NCBI GenBank assembly: GCA_022711765.1
Contig: JAKLEB010000001.1
Span: 974,694 to 1,038,693 of the forward strand
Source: Candidatus Krumholzibacteriota bacterium
Lineage (GTDB): Bacteria; Krumholzibacteriota; Krumholzibacteriia; LZORAL124-64-63
Length of the DNA: 64,000 nt
Reading direction: 5' to 3'
Shown here: in pieces, positions 8,512 to 15,182 of the stretch
Layout of the letters: every line of letters begins with the position of its first letter
How positions within the stretch are numbered: position 1 is the stretch's first letter
Notes under the pieces: model-generated
What the model was told of the DNA's origin: nothing
Database searches by the model: none
The model's input: only the letters and a program-made list of their open reading frames with translations
Program-made: the position numbers and the translations under genes

Positions 8512-9462
8512 TCAGGCCGCCTCGCCGGAGGCCAGCGCGCCGGGGTCTCCCCCGGACAGGAGGTAGATGAGGGCCATGCGGACGGCGACGCCGTTCGCGA
8601 CCTGGTCGAGAATCACCTGGCGCGGCCCGTCCGCGACCTCGCTCGCGATCTCCACGTTCCGGTTCATCGGCCCGGGGTGCATGATGAACGCCGCCGGCTT
8701 CAAGAGGCGCACGACGTCCTCGGTCACGCCGAACATGCGGTGATACTCGCGATTGCTCGGGAATCCGGTCCCGGCGCCGCGCTCGAGCTGGATGCGGAGC
8801 ACGTTCAGGACGTCTGCGTTGGCCACGGCGCGCTTCAGGTCGTACTCGACCTTGACGCCCAGGCGCTCGATATGGCCGGGGACCATGGTCGGCGGACCGC
8901 AGACCGTCACCTCCGCGCCGAGCTTGCCCAGGCCCCAGATGTTGGAGCGGGCGACGCGGCTGTGCGCGATGTCGCCGATGATCGTGACCCGCTTGCCGCG
9001 CAGGTCGCCCAGACGCTGGCGCATCGTCATGATGTCCAGCAGCCCCTGCGTGGGATGCTCGTGGCAGCCGTCGCCCGCGTTGATGACCGGGCAGGTCAGC
9101 ACCTTCGCCAGGTACTGGGCCGAGCCGCTGCTCTTGTGCCTCACCACCAGCATGTCGATCTTCATGGCCTGCAGGTTCTCGGCGGTGTCGCGCAGGGTCT
9201 CGCCCTTGGTGAAGCTGCTGTTGGCGACCGAGAAGTTCACGATGTCGGCGGAGAGACGCTTCTCCGCCAGCTCGAAACTGATGCGGGTCCGGGTACTCGG
9301 CTCGTGGAAGAAGTTCACCACGGTGCGGCCGCGCATGATCGGCACCGACCGGACCGGCCGGTCGAACACGGCACGGAACCGCTCGGCGATGTCCAGGACC
9401 ATCAGGATCTCTTCGGCCGACATCTCCTCCAGGCCCAGGACGTCTTTGCGCAGGGAGCTCAT
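8512..9462 (-). CDS. pyrB: Aspartate carbamoyltransferase catalytic subunit
   Basis: Transfers the carbamoyl group to aspartate, the committed step of pyrimidine synthesis. The 316-residue protein carries the carbamoyl-phosphate loop FFHEPSTRTRISFE, NAGDGCHEHPTQ and the C-terminal HPGPMNRNVEI. The start chosen is ATG at 9462 ([10 protein letters not shown]); an in-frame TTG directly upstream is not needed. It overlaps the pyrR stop by one base (TGATG), so the two are translationally coupled. No pyrI regulatory subunit is visible. Confidence 0.97.
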   Translation of the reverse strand: MSSLRKDVLGLEEMSAEEILMVLDIAERFRAVFDRPVRSVPIMRGRTVVNFFHEPSTRTRISFELAEKRLSADIVNFSVANSSFTKGETLRDTAENLQAMKIDMLVVRHKSSGSAQYLAKVLTCPVINAGDGCHEHPTQGLLDIMTMRQRLGDLRGKRVTIIGDIAHSRVARSNIWGLGKLGAEVTVCGPPTMVPGHIERLGVKVEYDLKRAVANADVLNVLRIQLERGAGTGFPSNREYHRMFGVTEDVVRLLKPAAFIMHPGPMNRNVEIASEVADGPRQVILDQVANGVAVRMALIYLLSGGDPGALASGEAA

Positions 9463-10010
9463 CAACCCTGGACCTCCCCGACCACGACCTCCTGCTTGCC
9501 GTCGAACTCCATGACGCGGACCTTGATGATCTCCTTCTGCGAGGTCGGCACGTTCTTGCCCACGTAGTCGGGACGGATCGGCAGCTCGCGGTGCCCGCGG
9601 TCCACGAGGACCGCGAGTTGGATCGCGCGCGGGCGGCCCCAGTCCATGATCACGTCGAGGGCGGCCCGCACCGTGCGGCCGGTGTAGAGCACGTCGTCGA
9701 CCAGGATGACGACCTTCTCGGTGACGTCCATCGGCATCTCCGTCGTCGCCACGCGGGGCGACGGCCCGAGGCGGGAGAGATCGTCGCGATAGAAGGTGAT
9801 GTCGATCGCCCCCATGGGCACCGTGACGCCCTCGACCGCCTTGATCGCCTCCTGGAGCAGTCCGGCCAGGGGCACCCCACGCCGCTGGATGCCCAGGATG
9901 ACGAGGTCGCGGGTGCCGTTGTTGGCTTCGAGCACCTCGTGGGCCATGCGCTTGACCGCGCGGCTCACCTCGCCCTGGTTCATGATGACGGCTTTCTCGG
10001 TGAAGCTCAT
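9462..10010 (-). CDS. pyrR: PyrR: UMP-sensing RNA-binding attenuator / uracil phosphoribosyltransferase
   Basis: A 182-residue type I phosphoribosyltransferase-fold protein. In the characterised family it binds pyr leader RNA when loaded with UMP and promotes transcription termination. The PRPP loop [16 protein letters not shown] is intact, as are [10 protein letters not shown] and the C-terminal [16 protein letters not shown] at 10010 has a GAGGAG site and matches the family N-terminus (EKAVIM). An in-frame GTG at 10100 with AGGAGG 5 bases upstream would add 30 residues that run across the attenuator; see findings. First gene of the pyr operon. Confidence 0.95.
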   Translation of the reverse strand: MSFTEKAVIMNQGEVSRAVKRMAHEVLEANNGTRDLVILGIQRRGVPLAGLLQEAIKAVEGVTVPMGAIDITFYRDDLSRLGPSPRVATTEMPMDVTEKVVILVDDVLYTGRTVRAALDVIMDWGRPRAIQLAVLVDRGHRELPIRPDYVGKNVPTSQKEIIKVRVMEFDGKQEVVVGEVQG

Positions 10011-10056
10011 GACTCTCCTCGCCGGCTGCGGGCCGTCCGGTGTGGACGCAGGCACG

Positions 10057-10091
10057 AAAAAACGGCTCGAGCGCCCGCGCGCATCAAGCCG
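10057..10091 (-). terminator. Intrinsic terminator (attenuator) in the pyr leader
   Basis: On the minus strand, CGGCTTGA (10084-10091) pairs with TCGAGCCG (10063-10070) with one G.T. An inner GCGC/GCGC stem and a GCGG loop lie between them, and a run of six T follows directly. It sits between the promoter and the pyrR ATG, so it is an attenuator rather than an operon end. Confidence 0.85.
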
Positions 10092-10116
10092 CCGTGTCAC
10101 CTGCGCCTCCTCTTCG

Positions 10117-10130
10117 GGCCTCGCGGGACC
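10117..10130 (-). promoter_or_regulatory. PyrR-binding loop (anti-antiterminator)
   Basis: The minus-strand sequence GGTCCCGCGAGGCC matches the known PyrR recognition consensus ARUCCNGNGAGGYU at all core positions (UCCCGCGAGGC). The two flanking mismatches are the outer A-U pair replaced by G-C, which keeps the stem. It would form the stem GGUC/GGCC with hexaloop CCGCGA. It lies 26 bases upstream of the attenuator stem in a leader that starts from the promoter at 10158-10186. The competing antiterminator fold was not resolved by eye. Confidence 0.8.
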
Positions 10131-10157
10131 GCGTTAAAAAGGACCGTGGACCCGCTG

Positions 10158-10186
10158 AAGATAGCAGCGGCCGGCCGGCCGTGCAA
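10158..10186 (-). promoter_or_regulatory. Sigma-70-type promoter of the pyr operon
   Basis: Minus strand: -35 TTGCAC (10181-10186), a 17-base spacer and -10 TATCTT (10158-10163). The spacer contains a GGCCGGCCGGCC palindrome. Transcription should begin near 10150, giving a leader of about 140 bases before the pyrR ATG. Confidence 0.7.
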
Positions 10187-10200
10187 GCGGCGTCGGCGGC

Positions 10201-11535
10201 TCAGCCGGCCGTGGCGGCCGGGGCGGCGAGACCGGTCGCGCCGAGACGCAGCAGGCGGCAGCCGCAAGCCCGCAGGAACGCCTCGTCGTGGGAGGCCACC
10301 ACGAGCGCGCAATCCTCGTCGCGGCCGCGGACGAGCCGCGCCACGCGGTCGCGGCCGGCCGCGTCGAGGGCCGCCGTCGGCTCGTCGAGCAAGAGGAGCG
10401 GCCGGCGCGAGCGCAACGCGAGGGCGAGCGCCAGGCGGCGCCGCTGTCCACACGACAGGTCGTGCGGATTGCGGCGCGCAAGCGCGGCGTCCAGACCGAC
10501 GTCGCCGAGGAAGCGATCGATCCCGACCCGGTCGAGGCGGGGATCCAGGCGGATCTCGCCGGCAACGTCGGCGCAGGCGAACAGGTACTCCGGGAACTGG
10601 GGCGCGAGCGCGGCCGCGCCGTGATCGAGGTCGGTCGGGCCGCGCCGGTAGAGGCGCCGGCCCGCGAGCACGACCGATCCCTCTTCGGGTCGCCGCAGGC
10701 CGGCGAGCACGCCGAGCAGCGTGCTCTTGCCGCACCCATTGGGTCCCGTCAATCCGATGCGATCGCCGCGGCGCAGCACGAGGTCGACCCCGGCGAATCC
10801 GCCGCCGTGGCCGAATCGGCAGCCGACGCCCGTGAGCGACGCGACGACCTCGCCGGCCCGGGCGCCAGCCGCGTCGGCCCGTTCGGCCGCGCCAGCCGCC
10901 GGAGGGTAGCCGGGCTCCAGGAGCGACCGGACCTCCGGTCGCGCCATCACCTCGGCGGCGGTGCTGCAGGCGATGGCCCGTCCGGCATCCAGCGCCAGGA
11001 CCCGGTCGCAGAGCGAGGCCTCCTGGGGCCGCTGCGTGGCCCAGATCAGCGCACCCGGCCAGGCGGCGAGGCGATCGCGCAGCCAAGCCCCGTGGTCGCG
11101 GTCTTGCAGGCTGGTCGGCTCGTCGAGCAGCAGCAGGTCCGGCGCGCGCGCCAGGACGATCGCGACCTGCAGGCGCTGCTTCTGCCCCGCCGAGAGCACG
11201 CGCGGATCCTCGCCCTCGCAACCGCCCAGGCCCCAGGCGGCGAGATCCGGCGGCGGCGCGCCCGGCGGGCGACCGAGGTCGATCTCGTCCGCGACGGTCC
11301 CGGCGACGAACTGCTCGTCCGGATCCTGGAAGACGAGCCCCGCCCGGATCCCCGGCAGCGCGCCGGGCGTCGCGAGGTGCCGCAGCAGCGACGACTTGCC
11401 GGAGCCGTTGCCGCCGACCAGCGCGAGGCGCTCGCCGGGACCGAGGCTGAGCGTGAGATCCCGGAGCACCGCGAACGGCCCGTCGGCGCCGTCTCGCTCC
11501 AGGCACAGGCCGCGCAGGTCGACCAGGTCAGCCAC
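10201..11535 (-). CDS. Tandem-domain ABC ATPase, ECF/CbiO-like
   Basis: 444 residues with two fused nucleotide-binding domains, like the paired A and A' ATPases of energy-coupling-factor vitamin/metal importers. Domain 1 has GGNGSGKSS, the Q-loop FQDPDEQFVAGTV typical of CbiO/EcfA, LSAGQKQRL and LLLLDEPTS. Domain 2 has GPNGCGKST, APQFPEYLFA, LSCGQRRRL, LLLLDEPTAALD and the switch histidine in ASHD. Domain 1 has ATQRP where the switch histidine is expected, so it may be a non-hydrolysing site. No T or S membrane component is nearby. The GTG start overlaps the upstream gene by 8 bases. Confidence 0.85.
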   Translation of the reverse strand: MADLVDLRGLCLERDGADGPFAVLRDLTLSLGPGERLALVGGNGSGKSSLLRHLATPGALPGIRAGLVFQDPDEQFVAGTVADEIDLGRPPGAPPPDLAAWGLGGCEGEDPRVLSAGQKQRLQVAIVLARAPDLLLLDEPTSLQDRDHGAWLRDRLAAWPGALIWATQRPQEASLCDRVLALDAGRAIACSTAAEVMARPEVRSLLEPGYPPAAGAAERADAAGARAGEVVASLTGVGCRFGHGGGFAGVDLVLRRGDRIGLTGPNGCGKSTLLGVLAGLRRPEEGSVVLAGRRLYRRGPTDLDHGAAALAPQFPEYLFACADVAGEIRLDPRLDRVGIDRFLGDVGLDAALARRNPHDLSCGQRRRLALALALRSRRPLLLLDEPTAALDAAGRDRVARLVRGRDEDCALVVASHDEAFLRACGCRLLRLGATGLAAPAATAG

Positions 11536-12325
11536 CCTGCAACTCGCGCAGGTGGCGGCGAGCCTCCCCGGCCCAGGTGCTCGAGGGATCCAGCTCCAGG
11601 TACCGACGCCAGGCCTGGACCGCCTCCGGCCGGCGGCCGGCCTCCTGCAGCGCGCGAGCGTGGCCGAACGCGGCGCGGCGATGGGTCGGGTCGAGCGCCA
11701 GGACCTGTCCGAAGGCCGCAGCCGCCTCGAGGTAGCGGGTCTGCTGGAAGAGCGCGTTGCCGAGCGCGAAGCCGAAGTCCGCCTCGTCCGGCCGCTTGCG
11801 GACGAGGTCCTCCAAGAGATCGGCGGCGACCTCGGCCTGCCCCCGTTTCAGCAGCACGAGCGCGAGGTTGTACTGCGCGTCGGGCAGATCGGGAACCGCC
11901 CGCAGCGCCAGCCGGAACTGGCGCTCGGCCTCGTCGAGATCGCTGCGCTCCAGCGCGACGACGCCGCGGTTGTACGGCTCGAGCGCCGCGGCGCGGCGCT
12001 GCGCGCGGTCAAACTCGCCGGGCTCGAACTGCAGCCGCAGGATCGAACCCGGCGCGAGTCGCGCGGTCTCGCTGATGGTGTTGTCCCGCGCGATCGAACG
12101 GGCGCGGTCGGGGTCGCCGTAGTAGAGGTCGGCCAGCCGCCGCAGCGTCTCGCCCTCGCGGACGGTGTGCGTCAGCACCCGTTCGCCCGGACGCAGCGAG
12201 ACGTCGCGCTCGGCCGGACTCTCGACGATCGGCGCGGCGCCCGGCTCGTACACTGGGACCAGGCGCTTGGCGCAACCAGCCAAGAGGCCGACCAGGACGA
12301 TCGCGACGACCTGGATGGTCCTCAC
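11528..12325 (-). CDS. LysM and TPR domain lipoprotein
   Basis: A 265-residue predicted lipoprotein. It starts at GTG 12325 (VRTIQVVAIVL) and the lipobox is LVGLLAGC at about residues 12-19. A LysM-like peptidoglycan-binding module follows (HTVREGETLRRLADLYYGD), then several TPR units (PYNRGVVALERSDLDEAERQ, ALGNALFQQTRYLEAAAAF). It probably tethers to the cell wall as an assembly scaffold. The start overlaps the dus stop (GTGA), and the end overlaps the ABC ATPase gene, so the three are one transcription unit. Confidence 0.85.
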   Translation of the reverse strand: MRTIQVVAIVLVGLLAGCAKRLVPVYEPGAAPIVESPAERDVSLRPGERVLTHTVREGETLRRLADLYYGDPDRARSIARDNTISETARLAPGSILRLQFEPGEFDRAQRRAAALEPYNRGVVALERSDLDEAERQFRLALRAVPDLPDAQYNLALVLLKRGQAEVAADLLEDLVRKRPDEADFGFALGNALFQQTRYLEAAAAFGQVLALDPTHRRAAFGHARALQEAGRRPEAVQAWRRYLELDPSSTWAGEARRHLRELQGG

Positions 12326-13362
12326 GACGCGAGATCCTCCAGGGCCAGGGTTTCCGGCGCGCCGAGGCCCGGGTCGGCACTGCGCGCCGCCTCGGCCAGG
12401 ACCGCGATCATACCCGCGCTGGTCGTTTCGGCATAGAGGCGCCTGCGCAGGTGCGCGGCGCCGGGGTAGCCCCGGAAGCACCGGGCGATGTGCTTGCGTA
12501 CGACCAGGCAGCCGGTCGCCTCGCCGCGTTGCGCGACCTCCAGCCGGATATGGCGGGCCGTGGTCGCGCACATCTCGGCGAACGAGGGCGGCACGTGGCG
12601 GCGACCGGCGTCCGCGGCCTTCATCTCGGCGAAGAGCCAGGGATTGCCGATCGCGCCGCGGGCGACCATGACGCCATGACAACGCGTGTGCTCGACCAGC
12701 GCGCGGTAGCTGGCGCCGTCCACCACGTCGCCGTTGCCGACCACGGGGATGTCGAGCCGATCGACGAGGTCGGCGATCGTGTCCCAGTCGGCGCGGCCGC
12801 CGTATTTCTGCGCGCGGGAGCGGCCGTGCAGCGTGACCCACACGCAGCCCAGATCCTGCAGCATGGCGCCGACCTCGCCGTAGTTGATGCTGCCTTCGTC
12901 CCACCCCGTGCGGATCTTGGCCGACACCGGCACGGGCGCGGCCGCGGCCACGACCTGGCGCGTGATCTCCGCGAGCAAGGGCAGATCGGCCAGAAGCGCG
13001 CTGCCGCCGCACTTGCGGACCACCTTCTTGGCCGGACACCCGAAATTGAGGTCCAGCACGTCCATCCGCCGAGCGCGAAGCAGCGCCGCCGCCGCCGCCA
13101 TGTGGTGAGGATCGCTGCCGAAGATCTGGATGCCGACCCGCCCCGTTTCACCCTCGGTATCGATGAGGCGCCAGGTCTGCTCGTTCTCGTAGTAGAGGCC
13201 GCTCGCCGAGGTGAATTCGCAGAATCCCAGGTCGGCCCCGTGGTCCCGGCAGAGGGTACGGAATGGGCGATCGGTGACGCCGGCCATGGGCGAGAGCAGG
13301 TGGCGGACCGTCGCGAACCAGGCGATCCGGGGGTCGAGGCGGACGGGTTTGCGTTCGAACAA
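12322..13362 (-). CDS. dusB: tRNA-dihydrouridine synthase
   Basis: FMN-dependent reduction of uridine to dihydrouridine in tRNA D-loops. Key elements are SPMAGVTDRPFRTLC, the catalytic cysteine in DLNFGCPAKKV, AKIRTGWD, TLHGRSRAQKYGG and the FMN phosphate site GNGDV plus VMVARGAIGNPW. The start is uncertain. TTG 13362 has GGAGG 8 bases upstream and gives 346 residues, close to DusB family size. ATG 13410 and further codons up to 13548 are also in frame, but code for residues with no family counterpart. DusB is the best subgroup match; this is inferred from overall resemblance. Confidence 0.92.
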   Translation of the reverse strand: MFERKPVRLDPRIAWFATVRHLLSPMAGVTDRPFRTLCRDHGADLGFCEFTSASGLYYENEQTWRLIDTEGETGRVGIQIFGSDPHHMAAAAALLRARRMDVLDLNFGCPAKKVVRKCGGSALLADLPLLAEITRQVVAAAAPVPVSAKIRTGWDEGSINYGEVGAMLQDLGCVWVTLHGRSRAQKYGGRADWDTIADLVDRLDIPVVGNGDVVDGASYRALVEHTRCHGVMVARGAIGNPWLFAEMKAADAGRRHVPPSFAEMCATTARHIRLEVAQRGEATGCLVVRKHIARCFRGYPGAAHLRRRLYAETTSAGMIAVLAEAARSADPGLGAPETLALEDLAS

Positions 13363-13428
13363 CGAGCGGTCCTCCAAGGGATTGCCGTGACCGCGATCAA
13401 GATAGCACATCGGCTCCCGGCGCCGCCA

Positions 13429-13469
13429 ATCAGATGATGTAATGTGATTTCTATCGGACATCAGATCAT
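13429..13469. repeat. Direct repeat ATCAGATSAT in the dusB/secreted-protein divergent region
   Basis: ATCAGATGAT at 13429-13438 recurs as ATCAGATCAT at 13460-13469. They are 31 bp apart (about three helical turns), in an unusually AT-rich stretch upstream of both divergent genes. The spacing would suit a regulator bound on one DNA face. No known operator was recognised. Confidence 0.4.
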
Positions 13470-13475
13470 CCCCTC

Positions 13476-13505
13476 TTGCATCCGACACATGAGTTCCTGT
13501 AGTAT
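13476..13505 (+). promoter_or_regulatory. Putative promoter of the small secreted-protein gene
   Basis: -35 TTGCAT (13476-13481), an 18-base spacer and -10 TAGTAT (13500-13505), followed by about 66 bases to the ATG. The -35 resembles that of the pyr and cupin promoters in this window (TTGCAC, TTGCAT). Confidence 0.5.
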
Positions 13506-13571
13506 CGTTTTCGATGCGGTGGCCCGCTCGTCGCCGCTTGGTGTCCATGCCTCGGAAAGGAGCTTCGCGTG

Positions 13572-14240
13572 ATGAAAAAACTAATGATTTGCCTGGGCAT
13601 CGCCGCCCTCGCAGCTGCGCCCGTGTTGGCCGCGGAGGGGATCTGCGGCAAGCATGGCGAGACTCTCCCCGTGATCGACAACCCGATCCCGCCGGTGAAC
13701 AGCGGCATGCGCGCCGACGTCGAGTACAACACGGCCGGAGCCATCGACGCGCCCGCCACCCTCGGCGGCTCCGCGGACGGCTGGGGCTACTATTTCATCA
13801 CCGCCTGGACCAACACCACCGGCCAGGACGTCACCCTCGCCGAGTTCGGCTGGCCCTGCGGCGGACCCGGCCCTGTCGACTGGGTGGTCTGGATCACCGC
13901 CGGCATGCCCGGCGCGCCCGGCACGGAGACCTTCGGCGGCCTGTGGACGCCGGCCAACCCGGACGGCGTGACCTATCCGCCCACGACCTACAGCTACATC
14001 GACGTGAGCGCCTCGGCGATCACCATCCCGGCGGGCGCGACGTTCTACTTCGGCTACGAGAACCCCGGCATCGGCGGCCAGGTCAGCTACAACGGCGTGA
14101 TGACCTGGGCGTGGTACATGGGCGCGTGGGATGCCGACGACGCCTGGGGCCGCACGGCGGTCCTGCAGTTCAAGGGCAACTTCGGCGGCGTCGCCACCCA
14201 GTCGGCGACCTTCTCGCAGGTCAAGGCGCTCTTCGACTAG
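13572..14240 (+). CDS. Small secreted protein of unknown function
   Basis: 222 residues with a clear signal peptide (MKKLMICLGIAALAAAPVLA, cleavage after ALA). The mature part is rich in Gly, Thr and aromatics (WGYYFITAW, ATFYFGYENPGIGG), suggesting an all-beta extracellular domain of the kind seen in choice-of-anchor or lamin-tail-like proteins. I do not recognise a named family. It has its own promoter-like sequence, AAGGAG 9 bases before the ATG (a GTG three bases earlier is also possible), and a strong terminator, so it is monocistronic. Two Cys occur (ICGK, WPCGG) and could pair. Confidence 0.85.
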   Translation: MKKLMICLGIAALAAAPVLAAEGICGKHGETLPVIDNPIPPVNSGMRADVEYNTAGAIDAPATLGGSADGWGYYFITAWTNTTGQDVTLAEFGWPCGGPGPVDWVVWITAGMPGAPGTETFGGLWTPANPDGVTYPPTTYSYIDVSASAITIPAGATFYFGYENPGIGGQVSYNGVMTWAWYMGAWDADDAWGRTAVLQFKGNFGGVATQSATFSQVKALFD

Positions 14241-14276
14241 ACCTGCTTCGCGCGGATGCGACTCATCTGGCGACGA

Positions 14277-14311
14277 GGGGCCCCGCCCATCCGGGCGGGG
14301 CCCCTTCGTTT
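14277..14311 (+). terminator. Strong intrinsic terminator
   Basis: A perfect 12-bp stem GGGGCCCCGCCC / GGGCGGGGCCCC with loop ATCC, followed by TTCGTTT. It lies 36 bases after the secreted-protein stop and also separates it from the convergent korB. Confidence 0.9.
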
Positions 14312-14333
14312 GCGCGGCGGGACAGCGGACCGG

Positions 14334-15182
14334 CTAGCGGAACCTCTTCAGCAGCTCGGTCAGGTCCTGGTAACGGCCGACCCGCTCCCCGATGGCGTCC
14401 AGCCGGTCGTGGATCGTCTCGCGCTCCTCGCGATAGACGAGCCCCGTCCAGAACGTGCCGGTGTCCATCGCCTTCTCGAAGGCCGCCAGCTTGTTGGTCG
14501 GATCCCAGTCGTCCGGCAGCGGCTTGACGATCTCGTTCATCGTCTTGAACGTGATCTCCTTGTTCATGGAGACGCACGGCGAGAAGATGTGCAGGACCGA
14601 GAACCCCCGGTGCCGTATGGCCTGCACGAAGAGGTCCTTGAGGTCCTTGGGCTTGCCGCTGTAGCCGCGCGCGACGAAGCTCGCATTGTACGCGAGGAAC
14701 ATCTGGAGCGGATTGAGGGGCTCCTCGACGTAGGCATACGGCGCGGTCTTCGATTTCATGCTCAGCGGCGACGTCGGGGAGCTCTGGCCTTTGGTCAGGC
14801 CGTAGATCGAGTTGTCGATCAGGATGTACGTCAGATCGACGTTCTTGCGGGCGACGTGGGGCACGTGGCCGCCCCCGATCCCGAGACCGTCGCCGTCGCC
14901 GCCGACCGCGATCACCGTGAGCTCCGGTCGGGCGAGCTTGACCCCGGCCGCGGTGGGGACGGCGCGACCGTGCACGCCATGGAAGCCGAAGGTGTTGCAG
15001 AAGTACGGGAACCGGCCCGAGCAGCCGATGCCCGACACGATGACCGTGTCCTTGGGCACGGCCTGGACCTCGACGAGCGCCTGGTAGAACGGCGTGATCA
15101 CGCCGTAGTCGCCGCAGCCCGCGCACCAGATGGGTTTGAGGTCCGACTTGTAGTCGGCGACCTTGAGGGCGGTGTCGCTCAT
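14334..15182 (-). CDS. korB: 2-oxoacid:ferredoxin oxidoreductase beta subunit (TPP-binding)
   Basis: The 282-residue beta subunit holds thiamine diphosphate and a 4Fe-4S cluster. The cysteines are in IWCAGCGDYG and the later SPCVSMN, and the TPP motif is GDGDGLGIGG...IDNSIYGLTKGQ. With KorA it oxidatively decarboxylates a 2-oxoacid to acyl-CoA, most likely 2-oxoglutarate from the two-subunit architecture, reducing ferredoxin. The ATG overlaps the korA stop by one base (TGATG). It is followed by the convergent terminator at 14277-14311. Confidence 0.93.
   Translation of the reverse strand: MSDTALKVADYKSDLKPIWCAGCGDYGVITPFYQALVEVQAVPKDTVIVSGIGCSGRFPYFCNTFGFHGVHGRAVPTAAGVKLARPELTVIAVGGDGDGLGIGGGHVPHVARKNVDLTYILIDNSIYGLTKGQSSPTSPLSMKSKTAPYAYVEEPLNPLQMFLAYNASFVARGYSGKPKDLKDLFVQAIRHRGFSVLHIFSPCVSMNKEITFKTMNEIVKPLPDDWDPTNKLAAFEKAMDTGTFWTGLVYREERETIHDRLDAIGERVGRYQDLTELLKRFR

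Noticed and set aside
4976..8566. A 1196-codon plus-strand open frame
   Set aside because: Antisense to pyrC and the TPR lipoprotein, with no domain and the Arg/Val/Leu-rich composition typical of GC-rich shadow frames.
10164..10180. GGCCGGCCGGCC palindrome in the pyr promoter spacer as an operator
   Set aside because: Such short GC palindromes are expected by chance in this composition, and nothing else supports a repressor site.
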